64,000 nt of DNA from Clostridiales bacterium. Lineage in GTDB: Bacteria; Bacillota; Clostridia; Saccharofermentanales; Saccharofermentanaceae. The stretch lies in NCBI GenBank assembly GCA_017554745.1, contig JAFZHS010000004.1, forward strand, positions 40,543-104,542, given 5' to 3'. Shown in pieces: positions 43,967 to 51,838 of this stretch. The position numbers were made by a program, and so were the translations under genes. How positions within the stretch are numbered: position 1 is the stretch's first letter; each line of letters opens with the position of its first letter. Below the pieces are notes generated by a model. It worked only from the letters and a program-made list of their open reading frames with translations. It did not search any database and was not told the origin of the DNA.

Positions 43967-46900
43967 ATGGCTACCTTAACAAGGCTTGCTAGCACGCTCA
44001 CAGCGCGCTATTTCCCTTCCGGTTCGCTCACTGACGCATTCTATCTCGATGGCAGACTTTGCGGTAAGAGAGAGACCAGACAGGCCGATATCACTATCGA
44101 CAAAGATGAGAGAGGCTTCTTCTTCTCGCTTTTCACGCACCCCACGATCGAAGGATTTGAACCCGGTACCATCCCGCCGTTCGAGCCCCAGCTCCGTGGC
44201 CTTTGCAACGAAGTGAAGACTTCGCACAAAGAGATCGATGCGATGATCGAGAGATTCCTGTCTACTGCAGTTGAAGTTGCAGGAACAACGAAGCTTGTCG
44301 ATAACGAGACGAGAGATCCTTATTTCACCGGTGTCATCGTAAGAGACTCCGAGGCGTTCGCTGTAACTATCGGCGGTGGTCTCGCATTCCTCTACAGAGA
44401 CGACACCATCTTCCCTCTGACAGACGCAGGCATCCCGATGGAGCCCATCGACGCTTACGGCAACAGAGTAGGTGATTTCCAGTATTACTGCTCGTCCAAG
44501 ACAGCCAATGCCCTCTGGTCCAATTTCTTCACGCTTGCACCTGACGACTGCGTCATCCTTTGCAACAAGGCTATATATGACGCACTCGGCCAGAGAGAAA
44601 TATTGAGGATCCTCACAGACGCTGAAGACCAGTGTGATGCTGCAGGCCTCATCCTTACACAGGCTTCCGCAAGAATGCCCAACACTCCTATGCAGATCTC
44701 CATCTCTTTCGTAGAGAGCGTCACAAAAGAGGAGAAGAGAGGCTTGTTCGGCAAGAAGAAAAAGAACAAGGACTTCGAGATCGAGAGCCATGAGCTCCTG
44801 GAGTCTACTGTAGAAGGCGGCGAAGTAGGTGCTGCAGCAAAGGCTATCGCAGATGCAGGCTTTGTAAGCCTCACACCTGATGCTCCTCTGGCAGTCCCCG
44901 TTGCTCCTGATTCAACACCTTCCGACGGAAGCTTACAGTTCGGCGACAAGGCAGGACAGCCTGACGCACAGAAGGCGCCCGAAGCACCTGAATTCCCTGT
45001 TAATGATGAAGCACCCGAAGAGGTTTCAGCTGAAGAAGCAATGAAGAAGATCTTCGGTGACATGCAGAAGTCAGCCCAGAGCGATTCTGAAGCAGTTTCC
45101 AAGGCTGAAGCAGCTGCCATCGCAGATTCTCCGTTCGTATTCGAGATCGACAGCACAAGCACGGAAGCACCCGCTCCGAGCGTTATGCCCGCTGAGCCCG
45201 ATGAAGCTCCCGCTATGGAGACTGTCTCAAAGACCGAATTTACACCTGACAATACAGATGATTCTCCCACGAAGCCTGTTACAGATATCAATTCCATCCT
45301 GTTCACATCAGCAGGAACCGGAGTGCTTGCCCAGGCTATCGCTGAATCCAACAAGGAGAAAGAGAAGGAAGCTGCCAAGGAGACAACGATCTCTGACCTT
45401 AAGGAAGAGCCTGAGATCCCTGTGATCCCGGTAGTTTCAGCAGCTCCTGCTATTCCCGAAGTACCGGTCATTCCGGTAATCGAGTCCGCACCTGTTATCC
45501 CTGCAGCTCCGGCAAATGTTCCGCCTGCACCCGCAGTTGTCAATAAGCCTGAGGAGATCGTTTTCGCGCCCGGCGAAGTAATCGCTGACGCAGGCGTTTC
45601 CGACAAGCCGGCAGAAGCAGATGACACATTCGATCCTTATGGCAAGACGAGCGCACAGGAGCTCAAGAATACTCCTCCGATCGTTTTCGGCGATGACGGA
45701 CTTGCTCCGAAGGAAGAGCCCACACCTTCTGAAGAGGTTTCCTCTATTCCTGTTCCCGAATATGAACTCAATGAAGACAAGCCCGAACTGAAGGAAGAAG
45801 ATAAGCTTAACGTTGATTTCCCTGAGACAGGCAAGCAGGAACCTGTAGCAGCTCCTGCTCCCGCAGTTCAGGAGACAGTAGTTGAAGAACCTGTTCCCGC
45901 TGCATCTTCGGATGATATCGTCCTTCCTTTCGGAAGTCCGACGTTCGTTACAGGCGCAGAAGATAATGCACAGGTCAAGGCTGAAGACGTTCCCCAGATG
46001 CCTCTCTACGACTCGGACAACTATAACAATCCGGTCAACGCAGTAGGCTCAGAGCAGAATATCTCACAGCCTTACAACAATGCGTCCTTCTATGGTGACT
46101 ATCAAGGTGCCGAGGCACAGGCCGAAGTACCGCCTTATCAGCCTTACGGCGCTGAAGCATTCTCCACGGCAGACCAGAGCAGCTTCGGCACATACGGCAA
46201 TCAGACTGTTGATATGCAGGGAGGTGTACCTATGGATAACAACGGATATCCCGAATTCGGCACTGGTGAGAACGGATACGTTCCCGACTACGAACAGGCA
46301 CCTCAGGGTGGTTTTGATGGTTTCCCCGGAGCCGGATACGAAGAGAATCCCCAGTACTATCAGCCTGATGCCCCGCAGCAGGATGCTTATACCGATTACT
46401 CGGCAGCACAGCCTCAGGAAGGCGTATACGGCGAAGAATTCGCACAGCCCCAGGCTTCCGCTTCTTCTTCAGCATCGTTAGATGACGAGTGGTTCAACAA
46501 TATTCTCGGTGTTGACGATAACGGCCAGGCTTTCGGCGGAGACGCAGGCTTCGGATTTAACCCTGCAGGCGAAGCACAGCCGGCAATGCCCGATGCACAG
46601 CAGCAGGCCCAGTACACGAACCCCGGCCAGACTTCTTACAGACCTTCAGGCTCCGGCCCGAACAATTCCGGCAGACCTTCAGGAAGCGGTCCCCGCACGA
46701 GCAGTTCTGCCGGCAAGGGCGGCTCAGGCGGCGGAAAGAAGATGAAGCTCAACCGCAACGGTTATATGTTCATCGCATTCCTCGCGATCCTTTTGATCTG
46801 CCTTATCATTGTCATCGCATTGATCGCAAGAGGCTGCAGCAAGAAGAAGACAAATCCTACAGATACATCTGTATCGTCTGAAACATCTGAAACCACATCC

Positions 46901-47263
46901 GAGACAACAATGCCTTCGACAGAAGCTACATTGCCGGATCCTTCCGCTCCTATCGGATACTTCTACTTCTCCGATTACACAGGTTACAGAACATGGTGGG
47001 ATGTATTCTATTACGTTTACAACATCAAGATCGATAACAACAATGACCCGAGAATCGCGAAGATCCTCGAGTACAACAAGCTCGATCCTTCTACATACAC
47101 GGGTCCTAACAGCGGAGACCAGCTCCTCCTGCCTCCTCCGGGAGTATTGTCAGGAGCTATCGAGGTAACATGGAATGCCGGAAGCGGCACGACCAATGAG
47201 ACTCAGGCTCCTGCTGAGACCACCTCAGCCGGTGAGATCACAAGTACGATCCACATCACCTGA
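43967..47263 (+). CDS. PP2C-like protein with long acidic linker, membrane helix and LysM-like end
   Basis: The 1098-residue protein opens with a domain (about residues 1-255) like the PP2C/SpoIIE phosphatases (VIVRDSEAFAVTIGGGLAFLYR, DDCVILCNKAIYDAL), though the metal-binding Asp residues are not clear. A basic patch RGLFGKKKKNK ends it. Then come over 600 residues of Pro/Ala/Glu-rich and later Gln/Tyr/Gly-rich linker, one membrane helix (about 933-955), a Thr/Ser spacer and a LysM-like outer domain (about 997-1057; RIAKILEYNKLDPSTY, GDQLLLPP). So an inside phosphatase-like part is tied to an outside wall-binding part. The start is the ATG at 43967 with GGAGG eight bases before; a GTG at 43940 is less likely. 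It has its own promoter and terminator. Confidence 0.7.
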   Translation: MATLTRLASTLTARYFPSGSLTDAFYLDGRLCGKRETRQADITIDKDERGFFFSLFTHPTIEGFEPGTIPPFEPQLRGLCNEVKTSHKEIDAMIERFLSTAVEVAGTTKLVDNETRDPYFTGVIVRDSEAFAVTIGGGLAFLYRDDTIFPLTDAGIPMEPIDAYGNRVGDFQYYCSSKTANALWSNFFTLAPDDCVILCNKAIYDALGQREILRILTDAEDQCDAAGLILTQASARMPNTPMQISISFVESVTKEEKRGLFGKKKKNKDFEIESHELLESTVEGGEVGAAAKAIADAGFVSLTPDAPLAVPVAPDSTPSDGSLQFGDKAGQPDAQKAPEAPEFPVNDEAPEEVSAEEAMKKIFGDMQKSAQSDSEAVSKAEAAAIADSPFVFEIDSTSTEAPAPSVMPAEPDEAPAMETVSKTEFTPDNTDDSPTKPVTDINSILFTSAGTGVLAQAIAESNKEKEKEAAKETTISDLKEEPEIPVIPVVSAAPAIPEVPVIPVIESAPVIPAAPANVPPAPAVVNKPEEIVFAPGEVIADAGVSDKPAEADDTFDPYGKTSAQELKNTPPIVFGDDGLAPKEEPTPSEEVSSIPVPEYELNEDKPELKEEDKLNVDFPETGKQEPVAAPAPAVQETVVEEPVPAASSDDIVLPFGSPTFVTGAEDNAQVKAEDVPQMPLYDSDNYNNPVNAVGSEQNISQPYNNASFYGDYQGAEAQAEVPPYQPYGAEAFSTADQSSFGTYGNQTVDMQGGVPMDNNGYPEFGTGENGYVPDYEQAPQGGFDGFPGAGYEENPQYYQPDAPQQDAYTDYSAAQPQEGVYGEEFAQPQASASSSASLDDEWFNNILGVDDNGQAFGGDAGFGFNPAGEAQPAMPDAQQQAQYTNPGQTSYRPSGSGPNNSGRPSGSGPRTSSSAGKGGSGGGKKMKLNRNGYMFIAFLAILLICLIIVIALIARGCSKKKTNPTDTSVSSETSETTSETTMPSTEATLPDPSAPIGYFYFSDYTGYRTWWDVFYYVYNIKIDNNNDPRIAKILEYNKLDPSTYTGPNSGDQLLLPPPGVLSGAIEVTWNAGSGTTNETQAPAETTSAGEITSTIHIT

Positions 47264-47298
47264 TACCCTCAAGCGAAAATCAGCTTAGGCAATAGAGA

Positions 47299-47337
47299 CC
47301 GCCTGCTGTAGTTTTAACGGCAGGCGGCTCTTTTTTT
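47299..47337 (+). terminator. Terminator of the PP2C-like gene
   Basis: CCGCCTGC and GCAGGCGG form an 8-bp stem, extended by AGAG/CTCT with one bulged base, and seven Ts follow. Confidence 0.9.
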
Positions 47338-47360
47338 GGCTAATTAGTCAAGTAAGTTTA

Positions 47361-47390
47361 TTACAAAAAGTAACATTTCAAGTATATAAT
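47361..47390 (+). promoter_or_regulatory. Promoter of the serine synthesis genes
   Basis: A perfect TATAAT (47385-47390) has a weak TTACAA 18 bases before it. Transcription would start near 47397, so the leader is about 37 bases and holds no riboswitch or T-box. Confidence 0.5.
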
Positions 47391-47433
47391 TCTATTGCTC
47401 TTAAAATATACGCGCGAAAAGAGGGTTTTTATC

Positions 47434-48519
47434 ATGCATAAGAAACTGTTTATCCCCGGACCTATCGAGGTATCGCAGGATGTGCTGGAGAAGATGTCCA
47501 CACCCATGATCGGACACAGGACCAAGGATATGTCCGCACTTCAGCAGTCTATCTCCGAAAAGCTCCAGAAGGTAATGATGACTAATAACACTATCGTTTT
47601 GTCAACGTCATCAGGCAGTGGTCTTATGGAAGGTGCCGTAAGAAGCTTCACAAAAACCAGAGCAGCCGTTTTCTCTATCGGCGCATTCGGTAAGAGATGG
47701 CACAAGATGTGCACATCAAACGGCATTGCAGCTGATCTTTTCGAGTCAGAGCTCGGTCAGCCTACTACACCTGAGATGATCGAAGCAGCTCTCTCCACAG
47801 GCAAGTACGACCTTATCACTATCACACAGAATGAGACATCAACAGGCATCCACAATCCCATGGATAAGCTTGCTGAGGTCTACAAGAAATATCCCGACGT
47901 TATCGTATGCGTTGACGCAGTCTCATCAATGGCAGGCGATTATATCCCCGTAGATGAGCTCGGTATCGACGTCTGCATCACTTCAACACAGAAGTGCTTA
48001 GGGCTCCCTCCGGGAATGGCTATCGCTTCAGTATCCGACAAGGCCATCAAGAAGGCTGAGACAGTAGAGAACAGAGGCTTATATTTTGACTATCTTGAGC
48101 TCGTTAAGTTTGTTAAGGAGAAGCCCTATCAGTATCCTTCAACACCTTCCGAGTCTCACATGTTTGCTCTTGATTACCAGCTCGACAAGATCCTCGCAGA
48201 AGGCGTCGAGAACAGATATAAGAAGCACTGCGCACTTGCAAAGATCGCTCAGGACTGGGCAAGAGAGAATTGCGAACTCTATTCCAATCCCGAGAACCTT
48301 TCTGTTACGGTTACCTGCGTAACAAATACGACAGGCATCCCTACACCGGATCTCATCAAGGCTATGGGCGAGAAGGGTTACCTCATGAGCAACGGTTACG
48401 GTCCTTTGAAGGACAAGACCTTCAGAATCGCTCACATGGGTGATCTTACTGAAGAAGAACTTAAGCAGTATCTCAGTGATCTTAAAGATACGATCGCAGA
48501 ACTTAAGGCTAAGGCATAA
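47434..48519 (+). CDS. Class V aminotransferase, probable phosphoserine aminotransferase
   Basis: The 361-residue PLP enzyme belongs to the class V group that includes serine-glyoxylate and phosphoserine aminotransferases. FIPGPIEVSQDVLEKM and GHRTKDMSALQQSI are typical, and the PLP lysine is in TSTQKCLGLPPGMA. Because serA follows after 22 bases, the likely job is to turn phosphohydroxypyruvate into phosphoserine; such class V enzymes stand in for SerC in several anaerobes. A longer frame starts at 47395, but I chose the ATG at 47434 since GAGGG precedes it and the family begins here. An alanine-glyoxylate role is possible. Confidence 0.85.
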   Translation: MHKKLFIPGPIEVSQDVLEKMSTPMIGHRTKDMSALQQSISEKLQKVMMTNNTIVLSTSSGSGLMEGAVRSFTKTRAAVFSIGAFGKRWHKMCTSNGIAADLFESELGQPTTPEMIEAALSTGKYDLITITQNETSTGIHNPMDKLAEVYKKYPDVIVCVDAVSSMAGDYIPVDELGIDVCITSTQKCLGLPPGMAIASVSDKAIKKAETVENRGLYFDYLELVKFVKEKPYQYPSTPSESHMFALDYQLDKILAEGVENRYKKHCALAKIAQDWARENCELYSNPENLSVTVTCVTNTTGIPTPDLIKAMGEKGYLMSNGYGPLKDKTFRIAHMGDLTEEELKQYLSDLKDTIAELKAKA

Positions 48520-48541
48520 TTAATTACGGGGGAATATAAAC

Positions 48542-50164
48542 ATGAAGATCCTTATCACAGAGAGCATCGCAGAAGAGAGTGTTCAGTACTTAAGAGACAG
48601 AGGCTATGAAGTAGAAGAATACTTGGGCCATTCTCAGGAAGAGATCGAACAGTACATCAAGGGCTTTGACGCTATCATCGTAAGATCAGCTACAAAGATC
48701 AACGAGACTCTTTTGAATAACGCAGACTGCCTCAAGGCTGTCGGCAGAGCAGGTACGGGTATCGACAACATCGATGTTAAGGCCTGCACAGAGCACGGCG
48801 TTATCGCGCTCAACACACCTACAGCTAACAACATGGCAGCAGGTGAGCTCGCAGTAGGTCATGCTTTCTCCATCTTCCGTAACCTCTGCACAGCAAATGA
48901 AGGCGTGCACAACGGCGACTTCAGACGCGGCAACTGGGTAGGAATCGAGCTCGAAGGCAAGACAGCAGGTATCATCGGTCTTGGCCGTATCGGTTCCATC
49001 GTATCCAGAAAGCTCAAGGGCGTAGGAATGAACGTAATCGCTTACGATCCTTATGTACCTCAGGAGAAGTTCGACAAGCTCGGAGTTACAAGATGCAAGA
49101 CTCTTGATGAAATGCTCCCTCAGTGCGACCTCATCACACTTCACACACCTAAGACAAAGGAGACATACGGTATCCTTTCCAAGGAGCAGCTCTACAAGTG
49201 CAAGAGAGGCGTCAGGATCGTTAATGCGGCAAGAGGCGGTCTCGTAAACGAGCAGGATCTCGCTGATGCTTTGGCAGAAGGCCAGGTCGCTGCAGCTGCT
49301 ATCGACGTATTTGACAAGGAGCCTTCTTACAACAAGGCACCCGGCGAGCAGGAGTACGATAACGTTCTCCTCCACGCTCCTCACTGCTACATCACACCTC
49401 ACCTCGGAGCTTCCACTGTTGAAGCTACGGCTAAGGTAGGCCAGGGCATCGTTGAACTTATTGACGGCGCTTTGAAGGGTGAACTCGTTGCAGCTATCAA
49501 TATGCCCCAGTTCTCCGGAAGCATCGACGATATCAAGCCTTACTGCTCACTCGCAGAGAAGATCGGCCGTATGTACTTCCAGGCAGAAGCAACACCTATC
49601 ACAAAGGTAGAAGTAAGATACAGAGGCGAGCTTGCTGAGAGCTCCGGCACAGGCATCATCACACTCTCACTCATGATGGGTCTTTTGAAGGGTATGGGCA
49701 ACGATCACGTATCTTACGTAAATGCTCAGGAGTGCATGGCTGAGACAGGCATCGAAGTCGTTGAGACAAAGACAGAGTCCATCCAGAAGTACAACAACCT
49801 TATCAACGTTAAGTTCGTTACTGAAGACGGCAGAGAGCTTAAGATCAACGGTACTGTATTCGGACCTGATACAGAAGTTATCGTTTCCTTCTTCGGTTAC
49901 GAGATGAACTGCCCTCTGTCTGATACAGTTCTTGCTCTTAAGAACAACGATGTTCCGGGCGTTATCGGAAGAATCGCAACGATCCTCGGAAGCCATAACA
50001 TCAACATCGCTTCCATGCATTGGGGAAGAAAGAACCAGGATGGTTCTGACAACCCGCATGCCCAGGCATTCGTTGCTATCGACCAGCCTGTATCCCAGGA
50101 GATCATCGACGAGCTTTCAAAGGCTGAGGGCGTACTCAAGGTATCTCTCTTAGAGCTCTCTTAA
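48542..50164 (+). CDS. serA: D-3-phosphoglycerate dehydrogenase
   Basis: It oxidises 3-phosphoglycerate with NAD, the first step of serine synthesis. The start KILITESIAEESVQYLRDRGYEVEEYLG, GRAGTGIDNIDVKACTEHG, the NAD motif GLGRIGSIVSRKLKG and VNAARGGLVNEQDLADAL are all present. The long form of 540 residues has an extra intervening domain (about 330-450) and a C-terminal ACT domain (NDVPGVIGRIATILGSHNINIASM), the usual site for serine feedback. It is coupled to the aminotransferase gene. Confidence 0.95.
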   Translation: MKILITESIAEESVQYLRDRGYEVEEYLGHSQEEIEQYIKGFDAIIVRSATKINETLLNNADCLKAVGRAGTGIDNIDVKACTEHGVIALNTPTANNMAAGELAVGHAFSIFRNLCTANEGVHNGDFRRGNWVGIELEGKTAGIIGLGRIGSIVSRKLKGVGMNVIAYDPYVPQEKFDKLGVTRCKTLDEMLPQCDLITLHTPKTKETYGILSKEQLYKCKRGVRIVNAARGGLVNEQDLADALAEGQVAAAAIDVFDKEPSYNKAPGEQEYDNVLLHAPHCYITPHLGASTVEATAKVGQGIVELIDGALKGELVAAINMPQFSGSIDDIKPYCSLAEKIGRMYFQAEATPITKVEVRYRGELAESSGTGIITLSLMMGLLKGMGNDHVSYVNAQECMAETGIEVVETKTESIQKYNNLINVKFVTEDGRELKINGTVFGPDTEVIVSFFGYEMNCPLSDTVLALKNNDVPGVIGRIATILGSHNINIASMHWGRKNQDGSDNPHAQAFVAIDQPVSQEIIDELSKAEGVLKVSLLELS

Positions 50165-50206
50165 TAGTAGTTATAATCCAGAATTTCAGACCGCAGGGGT
50201 TTTGCC

Positions 50207-51256
50207 GTGAAATACCATTATTCGAGAAAAGAAGGTTGGCTGGGTAATCCCTGCGGTCTTGTTTATTTCAAAGAAAAGTATCATCTATTTTTCCAGCTCA
50301 ATCCGTATCTGCCGAGATACGGCCTGATGCACTGGGGCCATGCCGTATCGGATGACCTTATTTCCTGGGAAGAATGTCCTGCCGCGATCAGTCCGGAAGA
50401 TGAGATGAACTGCAATTCTGGCTCTGCCATAACGCATGACGGCAGGATCTGGATCTTTTATAACGCTACGACAACAGACGGCAGCGAGACTATACGCGCG
50501 GCATATTCGGAGGATACGGTCACATTCACAAGGTGCGATAAAAAGCCTTTGGTACAGGCTCCGTACGATTCTTCATATAAGTTCAGGGAGCCGTTCGTAT
50601 TTAAGTACAGGAAAGAATTCCGAATGATAGTCGGCGCGGGCAAAGACGGCGACGCAAAGGTCCTCCAGTACAAGTCTGAAGATCTGGTCAACTGGACTTA
50701 TATGGGCGAGATCTTATCTGACGGAAGATTCGGAAGCGTCATCGAAGTTCCGCAGATCATCGAAGCAGACGGCAAGTGGATATTCATCATCCAGAGCGAA
50801 AAGCATGTGCCGACGAAGGTGCTTTTTGCCGTGGGAAAATATAACGGCGAAGAGTTCATTTTCGATGACGACAAAGAGCCGTTTAAGCCTGTCGACATAA
50901 GCAATGACTTCTTAAATCCGATCACCTGCGAAGACGAAGAGGGAAGGAAGATCCTTATGGCGTGGATGTTCTCGATGAAGATGAATTCTTCCGTCATCAG
51001 TGCGCCCAGGGAACTGGCGGTCACGGGCAAAGGCGAAGTGTGCCTCCTGCCGGTAAGGGAGATCAAGAACAGGCTTATCAAAGAGAGCAGGTTCGTAAGC
51101 TATGCTTCAGGAAGATTAAGAGTCCAGTTCGAAGGCCGAACATTATTCGATAAAGCATACAGGGAATGCCCGGAGATCAGTGTGCTCGAAGATGTCGGCA
51201 CGGTAGAGGTATTCCTCGACGGCGGCAAAGAGATGATCTCGATGTTTGTCTGCTAA
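50207..51256 (+). CDS. GH32-like five-bladed propeller protein with altered catalytic residues
   Basis: The 349-residue protein looks like the catalytic propeller of family 32 (sucrose-6-phosphate hydrolases, fructanases): GLVYFKEKYHLFFQLNPY, MHWGHAVSDDLISWEECP and the later LMAWM. The catalytic triad is changed. The nucleophile Asp of WMNDPNG is Asn14 (WLGNPCG), the Asp of RDP is Glu128 (REP), and only the acid/base Glu180 (IEVP for ECP) stays. The C-terminal beta-sandwich is short (about residues 290-349) yet ends in the usual EVFLDGG. It may bind rather than cut fructosides. The start is GTG with CAGGGG before it. A pseudouridine synthase gene follows after five bases; no sugar transporter is near. 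Confidence 0.78.
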   Translation: MKYHYSRKEGWLGNPCGLVYFKEKYHLFFQLNPYLPRYGLMHWGHAVSDDLISWEECPAAISPEDEMNCNSGSAITHDGRIWIFYNATTTDGSETIRAAYSEDTVTFTRCDKKPLVQAPYDSSYKFREPFVFKYRKEFRMIVGAGKDGDAKVLQYKSEDLVNWTYMGEILSDGRFGSVIEVPQIIEADGKWIFIIQSEKHVPTKVLFAVGKYNGEEFIFDDDKEPFKPVDISNDFLNPITCEDEEGRKILMAWMFSMKMNSSVISAPRELAVTGKGEVCLLPVREIKNRLIKESRFVSYASGRLRVQFEGRTLFDKAYRECPEISVLEDVGTVEVFLDGGKEMISMFVC

Positions 51257-51261
51257 AGCCC

Positions 51262-51825
51262 ATGACCAGGATATTAGGGCAGGGACAAGGATATCAGATC
51301 CTTTATAAAGAAAGAGGCGAAGACAGCGAGAAGATCGCATCTTCAGGATTGTCCGCGCTTTACAGGCTCGATGTGCCTGTGCCCGGGATAATCGCGACAG
51401 CTGATTCAGGCAAGAGGATCCGCATTACCGGCAAGACGTATTTTCTCGTATGCCAGGGAAGATTCGAAGAGCAGGAAGGCGTGATGGAAGACCTTCTTTT
51501 CCACGATTCCCGGAGCAACCGCACATTTCCCGTTAAGCGTATGAGAAAGGGCGTCAAAGAGGCCCGATTAAACTATAAGGTCTTAGCTTATAACGAAGAA
51601 AAAGACACGTCATTTGTATCAGTCACGCTTGGGACGGGACGCACTCACCAGATAAGGGCACAGTTTGCTTCAAGAAAGCACCCGCTTGCAGGAGACGGCA
51701 AATACGGAAGCAGGATAAAGTGTCCTGTAGCGCTCGTAATGGCCGAACTTACTTACGATGAAGGTGAGGGCACAAAGCCCGTTACTGTAAAGACCGATCC
51801 CAAAGAAGAGCTTCCGTTTATCTGA
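51262..51825 (+). CDS. Short RluA-family pseudouridine synthase
   Basis: It would isomerise a uridine in rRNA or tRNA to pseudouridine. YRLDVPVPGI (about residues 36-45) holds the catalytic Asp of the HRLD motif, KTYFLVCQG is the next strand, and LGTGRTHQIRAQFASRKHPLAGDGKYG is the strongly kept RluA block. At 187 residues it lacks the S4 domain and has a very short stretch between the catalytic loop and KTYFLV, so it is a minimal form. A longer frame begins at 51166 inside the GH32 gene; the ATG at 51262 fits the family better. No strong ribosome site is seen, so it may be translated by coupling. Confidence 0.82.
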   Translation: MTRILGQGQGYQILYKERGEDSEKIASSGLSALYRLDVPVPGIIATADSGKRIRITGKTYFLVCQGRFEEQEGVMEDLLFHDSRSNRTFPVKRMRKGVKEARLNYKVLAYNEEKDTSFVSVTLGTGRTHQIRAQFASRKHPLAGDGKYGSRIKCPVALVMAELTYDEGEGTKPVTVKTDPKEELPFI

Positions 51826-51838
51826 TGCGGGATTTCCT

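Noticed and set aside
43976..44791. 271-codon open frame on the minus strand
   Set aside because: It is opposite the phosphatase-like domain, its product is not protein-like, and the plus-strand gene has promoter, ribosome site and domain support.
44485..45627. 380-codon open frame on the minus strand
   Set aside because: It lies opposite the repetitive Pro/Ala/Glu linker of the PP2C-like gene; its Ser/Gly/Ala-rich product mirrors that low-complexity codon use and it has no ribosome site.
51166..51261. Longer N-terminus of the pseudouridine synthase
   Set aside because: The upstream codons lie inside the GH32-like gene and give an Arg-rich stretch unlike the family; the ATG at 51262 fits better.
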